This document shows positions 1 through 6,409 of a stretch of 22,414 nucleotides of DNA, piece by piece; position 1 is the first letter of the stretch; every line of letters starts with the position of its first letter. The notes under the pieces are model-generated. The model saw nothing but the letters and a program-made list of their open reading frames with translations, searched no databases and was not told the origin of the DNA. Source of the DNA: JAYUHK01 sp043767025 (GTDB lineage Bacteria; Bacteroidota; Bacteroidia; Chitinophagales; Saprospiraceae); NCBI GenBank assembly GCA_043767025.1, contig JAYUHK010000154.1, positions 1-22,414 on the forward strand. The letters run 5' to 3'. The translations under genes were made by a program, and so were the position numbers.

Positions 1-99
1 TTTTTCGTTACAACGCCCTGCGTTGCGCCTCAAAAATGCCTTGTTATTGATTGAATTTATTGGAAAAAATTAAGTACCTTATTTTTTCCTCATTCCTTA
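1..99 (+). repeat. R1 repeat, copy cut by the window edge
   Basis: This is the right half of the R1 element, seen complete at 2839-3002 and 7751-7915. It ends in the same terminus (a CTTATTTT tract, then CATTCCTTA, with the boundary TA at 98-99). The apical hairpin is visible near the start: CAACGC, loop CCT, GCGTTG at about 11-25. The left half lies outside the window. Orientation is given relative to the 2839-3002 copy. Confidence 0.7.
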
Positions 100-159
100 C
101 TTAAAACACTTCACTAATATATGGTGACTTGAAAGCCGTTGGCTTTCAAAAAAATAGGC

Positions 160-188
160 AAAAAAAAGGCGCGTGACTTTTCACGCGC
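160..188 (-). terminator. Intrinsic terminator-like hairpin, minus strand
   Basis: An 8-bp perfect stem (GCGCGTGA at 169-176, TCACGCGC at 181-188) with a 4-base loop. Read on the minus strand it is followed, after one C, by eight T residues (A tract at 160-167). This is the usual form of a rho-independent terminator for transcription coming from the right. A second hairpin (TTGAAAGCC, loop GTT, GGCTTTCAA, 129-149) lies just beyond and lacks a T tract on the exit side. Confidence 0.6.
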
Positions 189-928
189 ACGAAAAAACGA
201 ATTTTACGATTCTTTAACCAAAACTTACACATTAAAAATAATTGCAATATTCGTGCCAAATATTACGAATTTCTTTAATGTGTAATGAAATATCAATATT
301 TCACTAAAAAATCTTCAAAATTCTACAAAAAAACAAAAATAAATTAGCTTGGAAAATAGTCGCGCCAAAAAATTAGCCTCGGCAACCAACAGAGAAGGGT
401 AAAACTCAAGCATACGCCGGGTGGACACGACGCGGTGGACGAACATACCATAATTGGGATATTTTGGTAATTCCACCCGGCTAAATAGAGTGAGAACACA
501 ATGGACTGGCACAGGCAAAGCTCGCGCAATCAGCCCAAGCATCTCGGCTTGAGTATCAATACTACAATCGGTTTTCGAGGCGGACTTGACGAAACATATT
601 TAGCCACTACGAATCACCATCGTCCGCTACGTTTGGTGGTTGTGGGATGAACCTCTAATTGCTAATAAATATGGCTAAAATAAAAAATTTGCAAAGAATT
701 TTTGCTCGATGGGTGATAATCGGTAGAAGTTAGGGATTCTATACTTCTTTGGGAACGTTTCTGAAATAAAACTTTATATTTTATTTCTCTTCGTTCTTTA
801 TAAATTGTCTGACTATAATTTGTTTGTTCCTGTGATGCAAATGTATGACACATTTTTGTAATGTCATAACTTTTCCACAAAAAAAATGTGGAAAAGTTAT
901 AAAAAATTTATTCATATATGAAAATAAA
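189..928. other. Gene-free stretch with a weak minus-strand open frame
   Basis: No recognisable gene. The minus strand is open from 599 down to a TGA at 315-317, with an ATG at 542 giving 75 residues. This patch is richer in G+C than its very A+T-rich flanks, which would suit the remnant of a decayed gene. The translation (about 95 codons if read from 599) shows no motif I recognise, and no plus-strand frame is better. The part from about 660 to 928 is A+T rich and contains only the hairpin at 866-900. Confidence 0.3.
866..900 (-). terminator. Perfect 14-bp hairpin downstream of the 2TM gene
   Basis: ATAACTTTTCCACA (866-879) is exactly complementary to TGTGGAAAAGTTAT (887-900), with a 7-base loop of A (plus strand) or T (minus strand). 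It lies 28 bases beyond the stop of the minus-strand gene at 929, so it probably ends or protects that transcript. There is no T tract after the stem on the minus strand, so it is not a textbook intrinsic terminator. Confidence 0.45.
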
Positions 929-1300
929 TCATACGAAATCCTTTTTATTCCAATAAATAGGAGCGTCTTGGGCTGTTGCGTCGGCTTTGGGAGCTGCATT
1001 ATTGAGGTCTAAAAAATCTTCTTCTTTTTTATTTTGCATCGGAATTTGTGCTGGCGACTGCTCTTCCGTCAGCTCTTTTTCGTCCCTTCGGAGCTGCGCT
1101 AATTTGGTTGCTTGAAAAAATATGCCCAATCCCCAACCTAAAAACGGGTAGATTGCCCACCAATGACCGAAGGAAGTAAAGGCGTTGAGGACAAAAAGAA
1201 AGGTGCAAACGCCGAGCCACGACACGACGCTTTGATTGAAATTTCTGCTTTCTTTTTTTACTTTTTGTTGGAGTTCGGGAAGTGTGTAGTCGTTTCTCAT
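929..1300 (-). CDS. 2TM domain membrane protein
   Basis: A 123-residue protein resembling the 2TM family, short integral membrane proteins common in Bacteroidota, whose biochemical role is not established. Seen: an N-terminal polar, probably helical stretch (residues 1-24), two hydrophobic segments around residues 25-44 and 48-64, and the tryptophan/glycine-rich turn WWAIYPFLGWGLGIFF typical of the family. The tail from about residue 65 is charged and low in complexity. The ATG shares four bases (ATGA, 1297-1300) with the stop of the upstream gene at 1297-1668, so the two are probably one transcript with coupled translation. The tail is longer than I expect for the family core and has no recognised motif. 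The family assignment rests on the spacing and aromatic pattern of the two segments. Confidence 0.65.
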   Translation of the reverse strand: MRNDYTLPELQQKVKKESRNFNQSVVSWLGVCTFLFVLNAFTSFGHWWAIYPFLGWGLGIFFQATKLAQLRRDEKELTEEQSPAQIPMQNKKEEDFLDLNNAAPKADATAQDAPIYWNKKDFV

Positions 1301-1668
1301 CTTTTTCTTATGGTTGGTGATGCTGTGAAAAATTGACGGAGCAGCGCGCCCGTCATCGCGCCCATGCCGCCGATAATAAAAGCTAAAGCAATGGTAATCA
1401 ATAGAATATGAACGCCCGACAAGCCCCCAATCATCGTTCCGATGGAGTTGGAGAGTGCGCCGAAATTTCTAAAATTCTGAAACTCGGCAAGCAAACCCCA
1501 AAGTAGCGCGCCGACGAGTCCGCCCGTTAGAAGGCTGCTCCACGCATTTTTATTTTGCAAAAACGCAAAAACTCCCGTCACGACCGCCAATATCCACCAC
1601 GCGAAAAAATATTGCGCAGCAGCAACAGCTATAAAAGTGACGAAAAACCAAGTGATGTATTTTTTCAT
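1297..1668 (-). CDS. Small hydrophobic membrane protein, unknown function
   Basis: A 123-residue, strongly hydrophobic protein with about four candidate membrane segments: roughly residues 5-37 (probably two), 45-62 and 83-112. It is rich in glycine and alanine, and both ends are basic (MKK at the start, TIRKR at the end). No cleavable signal peptide or catalytic motif is visible. It starts at an ATG after an A+T-rich leader and overlaps the 2TM gene by four bases, so the two form a small minus-strand operon. I do not recognise the family. The pairing with a 2TM protein suggests an inner-membrane role, but nothing more specific can be supported. An R2 repeat lies 57 bp upstream, in the divergent space shared with fabH. 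Confidence 0.6.
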   Translation of the reverse strand: MKKYITWFFVTFIAVAAAQYFFAWWILAVVTGVFAFLQNKNAWSSLLTGGLVGALLWGLLAEFQNFRNFGALSNSIGTMIGGLSGVHILLITIALAFIIGGMGAMTGALLRQFFTASPTIRKR

Positions 1669-1724
1669 AAATATTTTTTCAGAGTTATCTGTGATTGAAT
1701 AAATTTAAGTAATCATAAGTTTTT

Positions 1725-1802
1725 AGTTTTTAATTTTGAGTCGTCATAAACTATTGAAAATCAATGAATTATGTCGAATATTAAATGTCATCTATTTAAG
1801 TG
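1725..1802 (-). repeat. R2 repeat, copy 1
   Basis: The reverse complement of this segment matches 8554-8640 and 13303-13389 almost base for base over 78 bp. It contains the family's core hairpin (CATAA...ATTGA, loop, TCAAT...TTATG) and the A-rich end with AAAAACT. It sits between the divergent genes at 1297-1668 and fabH. The promoters of both genes, if any, must lie in or beside it. Confidence 0.8.
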
Positions 1803-1851
1803 TAAGAGCTTACATTCCTTTAGGTAGAAAAAATCATTTTTAAGCAAAAAT

Positions 1852-2841
1852 ATGTCGAAAATTCAAGCAGCTATCACGGGAATACAGGGCTATGTCCCGG
1901 ATTATATCTTGACTAACAAAGAGTTGGAAACTTTGGTGGACACCAACGACGAGTGGATTACTTCTCGCACAGGCATCAAAGAGCGACGGATACAGAAAGG
2001 CGAAGGAAAAGGCAGCTCCGATATGGGCGCAGAAGCCGTGAAAGCCCTCCTGCTCAAAACAGGAACTTCCCCCGACGAAATTGACCTTATCGTGTGCGCT
2101 ACCGTCACGCCCGACATGACTTTTCCCGACAATGCGAACACGATTGCGGACAAGTGTGGCTGCACCAATGCCTATGGTTTTGACGTGAACGCAGCTTGCT
2201 CGGGCTTTGTGTTTGCCCTCGTGACGGCGAGTAAATTCATCGAAACAGGAACGCACCAAAAAGTCATCGTAGTAGGAACGGACAAAATGTCAGCTATCGT
2301 GGACTATACCGACCGAAGTACTTGTATTTTGTTTGGCGACGGCGCGGGCGCGGTGCTACTCGAACCCGATACCACAGGGCTGGGCATCGTGGATTCGTTG
2401 CTGAAAGGCGATGGGTCAGGGCGGCATTTTTTGCACAAAAAAGCGGGCGGCTCGCTTCACCCCGCTACGGTCGAAAACGTGTTGGCAAAAGAACATTATG
2501 CCTTTCAGGACGGAAAAAACGTGTTTCGCTACGCCGTGCGCGGCATGAACGAAACTACGCAAGCGGTAATGAAACGCAACAATCTGACGACCGACGACAT
2601 CGCGTGGGTCGTGCCACACCAAGCCAATATGCGCATTATCCAAAGCGTTTCGGAATATTCTGGCTTTCCGATGGAAAAAATAATGGTCAATATCGAAAAA
2701 TATGGCAACACGACGGCTGCCACCATTCCGCTCTGCCTTTGGGAATACGAATCTCGACTCAAAAAAGGCGATTATATCGTGCTGACCGCTTTCGGCGGCG
2801 GCTTTACTTGGGGTTCGATTTTGCTCAAATGGGCGTATTAG
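1852..2841 (+). CDS. fabH: 3-oxoacyl-ACP synthase III (KAS III)
   Basis: Condenses acetyl-CoA (or another acyl-CoA primer) with malonyl-ACP to start type II fatty-acid synthesis in the cytoplasm. The 329-residue protein has normal family length. The thiolase-fold triad is complete: Cys116 in NAACSGF, His256 in VVPHQANMRI and Asn286 in YGNTTAAT. The GDGAGA glycine loop (162-167) and the C-terminal FGGGFTWGS are also present. The ATG at 1852 gives the expected N terminus; no Shine-Dalgarno sequence precedes it, as is usual in this phylum. Its cluster with efp, accB and accC fits its pathway, since AccB/AccC help make the malonyl-CoA it uses. The stop codon TAG (2839-2841) is also the first three bases of an R1 repeat. 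Some Bacteroidota carry several FabH-like enzymes, so primer preference cannot be told. Confidence 0.95.
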   Translation: MSKIQAAITGIQGYVPDYILTNKELETLVDTNDEWITSRTGIKERRIQKGEGKGSSDMGAEAVKALLLKTGTSPDEIDLIVCATVTPDMTFPDNANTIADKCGCTNAYGFDVNAACSGFVFALVTASKFIETGTHQKVIVVGTDKMSAIVDYTDRSTCILFGDGAGAVLLEPDTTGLGIVDSLLKGDGSGRHFLHKKAGGSLHPATVENVLAKEHYAFQDGKNVFRYAVRGMNETTQAVMKRNNLTTDDIAWVVPHQANMRIIQSVSEYSGFPMEKIMVNIEKYGNTTAATIPLCLWEYESRLKKGDYIVLTAFGGGFTWGSILLKWAY

Positions 2842-3002
2842 GAACGCGTCCAAAATAAGTTACTGTATTCTGACTTGTCTTTTGAGCCAAAACTGCGTTA
2901 GATTTTCGTTGCGATGCACGGCATGGCACTTCAAATCTGCGTTGTTTTGACCCAAAATTCTGCGTCACAATATTCAGTACCTTATTTTCTCTTCATTCCT
3001 TA
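2839..3002 (+). repeat. R1 repeat, full copy in + orientation
   Basis: A 164-bp palindromic element. The ends are imperfect inverted repeats (TAGGAACGCG...AAAATAAGT against TAAGGAATG...AAAATAAGT) bounded by TA. Longer inner arms also pair: TTTTGAGCCAAAAC near 2880 with GTTTTGACCCAAAA near 2945. The apex is a short hairpin, ATGC-ACG-GCAT. It matches the inverted copy at 7751-7915 at roughly nine of ten positions. No transposase is encoded, so it resembles a non-autonomous MITE or a large REP-like hairpin. It begins exactly at the fabH stop codon. Confidence 0.8.
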
Positions 3003-3047
3003 AAAATCGTTTTTGGCTCAAAAAAGTAAAATCTGCGATATATTTGC

Positions 3048-3055
3048 TACCTTTG
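3048..3055 (+). promoter_or_regulatory. Bacteroidota -7 promoter element for efp
   Basis: TACCTTTG followed by CG matches the Bacteroidota -7 consensus TAnnTTTG. It lies in the 68-bp space between a full and a short R1 copy, about 145 bp before the efp start. A TTTG for the -33 element is not at the usual distance, so the call rests on the -7 element and the position. Transcription would start near 3060 and run through the short R1 copy. Confidence 0.5.
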
Positions 3056-3070
3056 CGCCGCTTTTGGAGG

Positions 3071-3116
3071 TAAGGAATGAAGAAAAAATAAGTAGTTCAT
3101 TTTAGACGCATTCCTA
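3071..3116 (-). repeat. R1 repeat, 46-bp ends-only copy
   Basis: It begins TAAGGAATGAAG and ends GCATTCCTA, the same two termini as the full R1 copies, with the roughly 115-bp interior missing. TA bounds it on both sides (3071-3072 and 3115-3116). It lies in the predicted leader of efp, where it could form a small hairpin. It is either a deletion derivative or a minimal mobile unit. Confidence 0.6.
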
Positions 3117-3200
3117 AATAAAAAAATGGAAAATTTGTTTGAAAATATTTTCCCACCAATTAGAAATTATATTAATCAAAAATAAAATAGAAAAAACTGC

Positions 3201-3767
3201 ATGGCAAGTACATCAGACATCAAAAATGGTTTGTGCTTAGAATACAACAATGATATTTTTCAAGTCGTTGAATTTCAACACGTTAAGCCCGGAAAAGGCG
3301 CAGCATTTGTGCGAACAAAAATGAAAAGCCTTACCACAGGGCGCGTATTGGACAACACGTTCCCGTCTGGTCACAAAATTACAGATGTGCGGGTAGAACG
3401 CCGCAAATTTCAGTATCTTTACGAAGATGACAACGGATTCAACTTTATGGACAATGAAACATTTGACCAGACTACTTTTCCGTCCAATCTCATCGATAAC
3501 AGTCGTTTTTTGAAGGAAGGAATGGAAGTAGATATTTTGTTTCACGCCGAAAAAAACTCTCCGCTCACGATTGATCTTCCGCAAAGTGTGGTCGTCACTG
3601 TGACTTATACGGAGCCGGGCGTAAAAGGCGACACCGCCACCAACGCCCAAAAAGCGGCGACTATCGAAACGGGTGCCGAAATAAAAGTGCCACTTTTCAT
3701 CAACCAAGGCGACGTGATTCGGGTAGATACGACGACGGGCGCGTACATGGAGCGCGTGAAGCAGTAA
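3201..3767 (+). CDS. efp: Translation elongation factor P
   Basis: Binds ribosomes stalled on polyproline stretches, between the P and E sites, and restores peptide-bond formation. The 188 residues match the family length. The KOW-like N-terminal domain carries the loop KPGKGAAF with Lys32 at the tip, the position of the modified Lys34 in E. coli EF-P. Two OB-type domains follow, ending with the family signature DVIRVDTTTGAYMER (about residues 171-185). Lysine rather than arginine at the tip argues against the rhamnosylation (EarP) route and fits lysylation or another lysine modification; no modification gene is in the window. The ATG at 3201 gives the usual N terminus. The gene normally sits next to accB in related genomes; here a restriction-modification pair begins 39 bp after its stop. 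Confidence 0.95.
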   Translation: MASTSDIKNGLCLEYNNDIFQVVEFQHVKPGKGAAFVRTKMKSLTTGRVLDNTFPSGHKITDVRVERRKFQYLYEDDNGFNFMDNETFDQTTFPSNLIDNSRFLKEGMEVDILFHAEKNSPLTIDLPQSVVVTVTYTEPGVKGDTATNAQKAATIETGAEIKVPLFINQGDVIRVDTTTGAYMERVKQ

Positions 3768-3806
3768 TTTTTTTTTGGAAAAACCAACTCAAAATTTTTG
3801 AATCGA

Positions 3807-4973
3807 ATGAATAGTATCGACTTATTTTGTGGCTGTGGCGGCATGACGTTGGGTTTCAAGTGGGCGAACTTTCGGTCTATTCTCGCGTCAGATATTGACG
3901 AAAATTGCGGCAAAACGGTAGTCAAGAATTTTGAAGAAACAAAATTTGTCTTGGGAAGTATTTCCGAAATCGAAAAAGAAACCTTTGACAGCATTATCAA
4001 TCACCGAGAAATTGACGTAATCACAGGCGGTCCGCCTTGTCAAGGATTTAGTTTGGCGAATAAAAATCGAAATAAAATAGCCGACGACCCGCGCAACCAA
4101 CTTTTTTATGATTTTGTGAAAGTCATAAAGTGGTATCAGCCGAAAACATTCGTGATGGAAAATGTAAAAGGCTTGCTTTCTATGGAAAAAGGAAAGGTAA
4201 TACAGACGATAAAAATGGAGTTTGAGAATGTAGGTTTGGGCTATAATGTCGAATATAAAATCTTAAAATCATCGGATTTTGGCGTTCCACAGAACCGTGA
4301 AAGAGTGATTTTGATTGGGTTCAGGAAAGATTTAGGATTATTTCCTGAGTTTCCGGAAGCCAACGTTGGGCATAAAATTACGGTAGATGAGGCGATATCA
4401 GATTTGCCTAAAATCCAAGCTGGCGAAGGCACGGAAAATGCAGAGTATCCTACGCTGCCGCAAAATGAATATCAAAAATTGATGCGTCGCAGCTCTGACA
4501 AAGTACACAATCACGTTGCGATGAAGCATACGAAGCGACTGATAGAACGGTTTGAGGCTATCCAGCCGGGCAAAAATTTGTTGGACGTTTGGGAAACGCA
4601 CGGCGCGGTAAAAAGAGGAAATCCGAGCGAAAAATCTACCATCAAATTCAGTCAAAATAATTTAAGACTGCTCGGCAACAAGCCCGCGCCGACGGTGGCG
4701 GCATCGTTTCAGAGCAATTTTATACACCCGTATCTGAACCGAAATTTTACGGCTCGAGAAGGCGCAAGATTTCAGTCTTTTCCAGATGATTTTATTTTTG
4801 AAGGCATGAGGACAAAGATGAGTTGGGAAAAAGGATTGAGCCAATACCAGCAAATCGGCAACGCCGTCCCGCCCTTGATGGCGAAAGCCGTAGCTGAAAA
4901 AATAAGAGATGTTTTACTATACGGAAACTCAAAAAAAAGAATATCCTCGCAGCAACTTGAGATGCAACTCTAA
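3807..4973 (+). CDS. DNA cytosine-5 methyltransferase (type II modification enzyme)
   Basis: Transfers a methyl group from S-adenosylmethionine to carbon 5 of cytosine in a specific DNA site. From the ATG at 3807 it has 388 residues; a TTG nine bases earlier is a less likely start. All main motifs are visible in order: I (IDLFCGCGGMTLGF, residues 4-17), IV with catalytic Cys78 (GGPPCQGFS), VI (ENV, 118-120), VIII (QNRERV, 162-167), a variable target-recognition region (about 175-310), IX (REGARFQSFPDDF, 317-329) and X (QIGNAVPP, 349-356). The enzyme looks intact. The next gene, 32 bp downstream, is a probable endonuclease, so this is most likely the protective half of a restriction-modification system. 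The recognition site cannot be read from the sequence. It is placed between efp and accB, which points to acquisition by transfer. Confidence 0.92.
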   Translation: MNSIDLFCGCGGMTLGFKWANFRSILASDIDENCGKTVVKNFEETKFVLGSISEIEKETFDSIINHREIDVITGGPPCQGFSLANKNRNKIADDPRNQLFYDFVKVIKWYQPKTFVMENVKGLLSMEKGKVIQTIKMEFENVGLGYNVEYKILKSSDFGVPQNRERVILIGFRKDLGLFPEFPEANVGHKITVDEAISDLPKIQAGEGTENAEYPTLPQNEYQKLMRRSSDKVHNHVAMKHTKRLIERFEAIQPGKNLLDVWETHGAVKRGNPSEKSTIKFSQNNLRLLGNKPAPTVAASFQSNFIHPYLNRNFTAREGARFQSFPDDFIFEGMRTKMSWEKGLSQYQQIGNAVPPLMAKAVAEKIRDVLLYGNSKKRISSQQLEMQL

Positions 4974-5005
4974 ATTTAATTTTTATAAATATAAACCCAA
5001 AGGGT

Positions 5006-5707
5006 ATGAGCAAAAAAATAAGTGATATTGTTGCAGCTTACAATCTGTTGGTAAGAGGAATCGAGGGAAAAGCTCATGAAGAAGAAGACAGAGCATATGG
5101 AGGCGTTATTCGAGCTGGTAAGGGGTTGATGGTTGAAAGTATTACAAGATTATTATTGGAAATTGCTTGGGAAGAGTTGGGTGGAAATTCTGAACGGATT
5201 TCATTTACTAAAATCACTAAAAAACTTCCAATTAAGCACGATTATATTGAGAAAATTAAAAATAAAATTGTAAAAAAATATATTTTTAATCATATTGAAA
5301 ATTATTACTACACACTAAAAACTGATGTTCACTGTAGTATTGATGATAATTTGGTAATTGGGGTTGAGTGCAAAGCCTACACTGAAAATGCGATGATAAA
5401 ACGCATACTTGTTGATTTTACTTTGATGAAAAGTATTTGGAAAGATATGCACTGTTTTTTATTGCAATTAGAAAGTCAATTAGGTGGAGATTATTCAAAA
5501 TTAAACTCAAAAACTACTTTTGGTAGTCCATCAACACATACACTTTTTTCGTATTTTGATGTTGAAATACAAATAATTACGCTATTGGAAGGAGAAAGAA
5601 AGGTGGACAAGGCTATTCACAATCCAAAATATTATAAAGCATTAGAGGAAATCCACTTGCAAAGAGCGATTGATAAATTTAAGGTGGTATTGAAAAAATA
5701 TTTATAA
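5006..5707 (+). CDS. Probable type II restriction endonuclease, PD-(D/E)XK type
   Basis: A 233-residue protein directly downstream of the cytosine methyltransferase on the same strand. I do not recognise a named family. Visible is a pattern that fits a PD-(D/E)XK nuclease: Asp107 (TD), 13 residues, then Glu121-Cys-Lys123 (GVECKAY), with Glu44 in an earlier helix (GLMVESITRLL) possibly serving as the extra acidic residue. The length is typical of orthodox type II endonucleases. The gene is clearly more A+T rich than its methyltransferase and the core genes around it, as often seen for imported restriction genes. Inferred role: cuts DNA at the site protected by the neighbouring methylase. It could instead be another nuclease or a methylase-associated protein. 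Function is inferred mainly from context plus the D-ECK pattern. Confidence 0.65.
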   Translation: MSKKISDIVAAYNLLVRGIEGKAHEEEDRAYGGVIRAGKGLMVESITRLLLEIAWEELGGNSERISFTKITKKLPIKHDYIEKIKNKIVKKYIFNHIENYYYTLKTDVHCSIDDNLVIGVECKAYTENAMIKRILVDFTLMKSIWKDMHCFLLQLESQLGGDYSKLNSKTTFGSPSTHTLFSYFDVEIQIITLLEGERKVDKAIHNPKYYKALEEIHLQRAIDKFKVVLKKYL

Positions 5708-5766
5708 TTCAGCTACACTCCGCCAAATATATTGAGTCCGCAATGTGCGCAATCAAACAAAATACT

Positions 5767-5774
5767 TACTTTTG
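5767..5774 (+). promoter_or_regulatory. Bacteroidota -7 promoter element for accB-accC
   Basis: TACTTTTG matches TAnnTTTG and lies 62 bp before the accB ATG, in the 129-bp gap after the restriction gene. It would let accB-accC be transcribed independently of the inserted restriction-modification genes. No convincing -33 TTTG is seen at the standard distance. Confidence 0.45.
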
Positions 5775-5836
5775 TTTTTCAAAAAAAACCAAATAGAAAA
5801 ATCATTTTCGTACGAACAATCTAACTTTTCAACCTT

Positions 5837-6352
5837 ATGATGAATTTTAAAGAAATTCAGGAGTTGATAAAACTCATCAATCGCTCGAATATTTCTGAGT
5901 TCAAGCTCAAAGAAGGTGGATTTCAGCTCACTATTCGTGGCAATCAGCAAGTAATCGCCGACCATTCGGCGGCTGCGCAACAGCCAGTGTATATGGCGCA
6001 ACCCAATTACGCACCGCTACCAGCCGCCGCCGCGCCAGCTGCTGCGCCAGCCGAAATAGCCGCACCTGCCGCCAGCCCGGCACTCGCGCCAACGACGGCT
6101 TCGCAGGGTTTGGTAGAAATCAAATCGCCTATCGTAGGTACTTTTTATCGCTCCTCGTCGCCCGACAAGCCGCCATATATCAAAGTCGGCGACATTGTCG
6201 AAAAAGGACAAATCGTTTGCATAGTGGAGGCTATGAAACTTTTCAACGAAATAGAATCTGAAGTGCGCGGGAAAGTCGTCAAAGTCGTCACAGACGACCT
6301 TTCGCCAGTCGAGTACGACCAAGTATTGTTTTTGGTTGATCCCAAAGGGTAA
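5837..6352 (+). CDS. accB: Acetyl-CoA carboxylase biotin carboxyl carrier protein
   Basis: Carries the carboxyl group on a biotin bound to lysine, between biotin carboxylase (AccC, next gene) and the carboxyltransferase, in the first step of fatty-acid synthesis. The 171 residues split into an N-terminal helical region (1-40), a flexible alanine/proline linker (about 45-90) and the lipoyl/biotinyl domain (about 92-168). The biotin site is Lys134 in EAMKLFNE; the thumb typical of AccB is suggested around SSSPDKPPYIKVGD (106-119). Two ATG codons stand at 5837 and 5840 and either could start translation. accC follows after 57 bp, so the two are almost certainly cotranscribed. The carboxyltransferase genes accA and accD are not in the window. 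Confidence 0.95.
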   Translation: MMNFKEIQELIKLINRSNISEFKLKEGGFQLTIRGNQQVIADHSAAAQQPVYMAQPNYAPLPAAAAPAAAPAEIAAPAASPALAPTTASQGLVEIKSPIVGTFYRSSSPDKPPYIKVGDIVEKGQIVCIVEAMKLFNEIESEVRGKVVKVVTDDLSPVEYDQVLFLVDPKG

Positions 6353-6409
6353 GTCATGTGTCACAAATTGCACAATTTTGGCTATTTTTTTCTACACTAA
6401 AATCACATC

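Noticed and set aside
2322..2858. Long plus-strand frame of 178 codons overlapping fabH
   Set aside because: It is an out-of-frame shadow of fabH, arginine-rich with no domain; fabH has a full catalytic triad in its own frame.
3066..3091. GGAGG followed by ATG and three lysine codons in the efp leader
   Set aside because: The frame stops after four codons and overlaps the minimal R1 copy; R1 sequence constraint explains the ATG.
4973..5006. Possible Vsr-type repair gene next to the cytosine methylase
   Set aside because: The downstream protein is longer than Vsr (233 residues) and lacks its pattern; a restriction endonuclease fits better.
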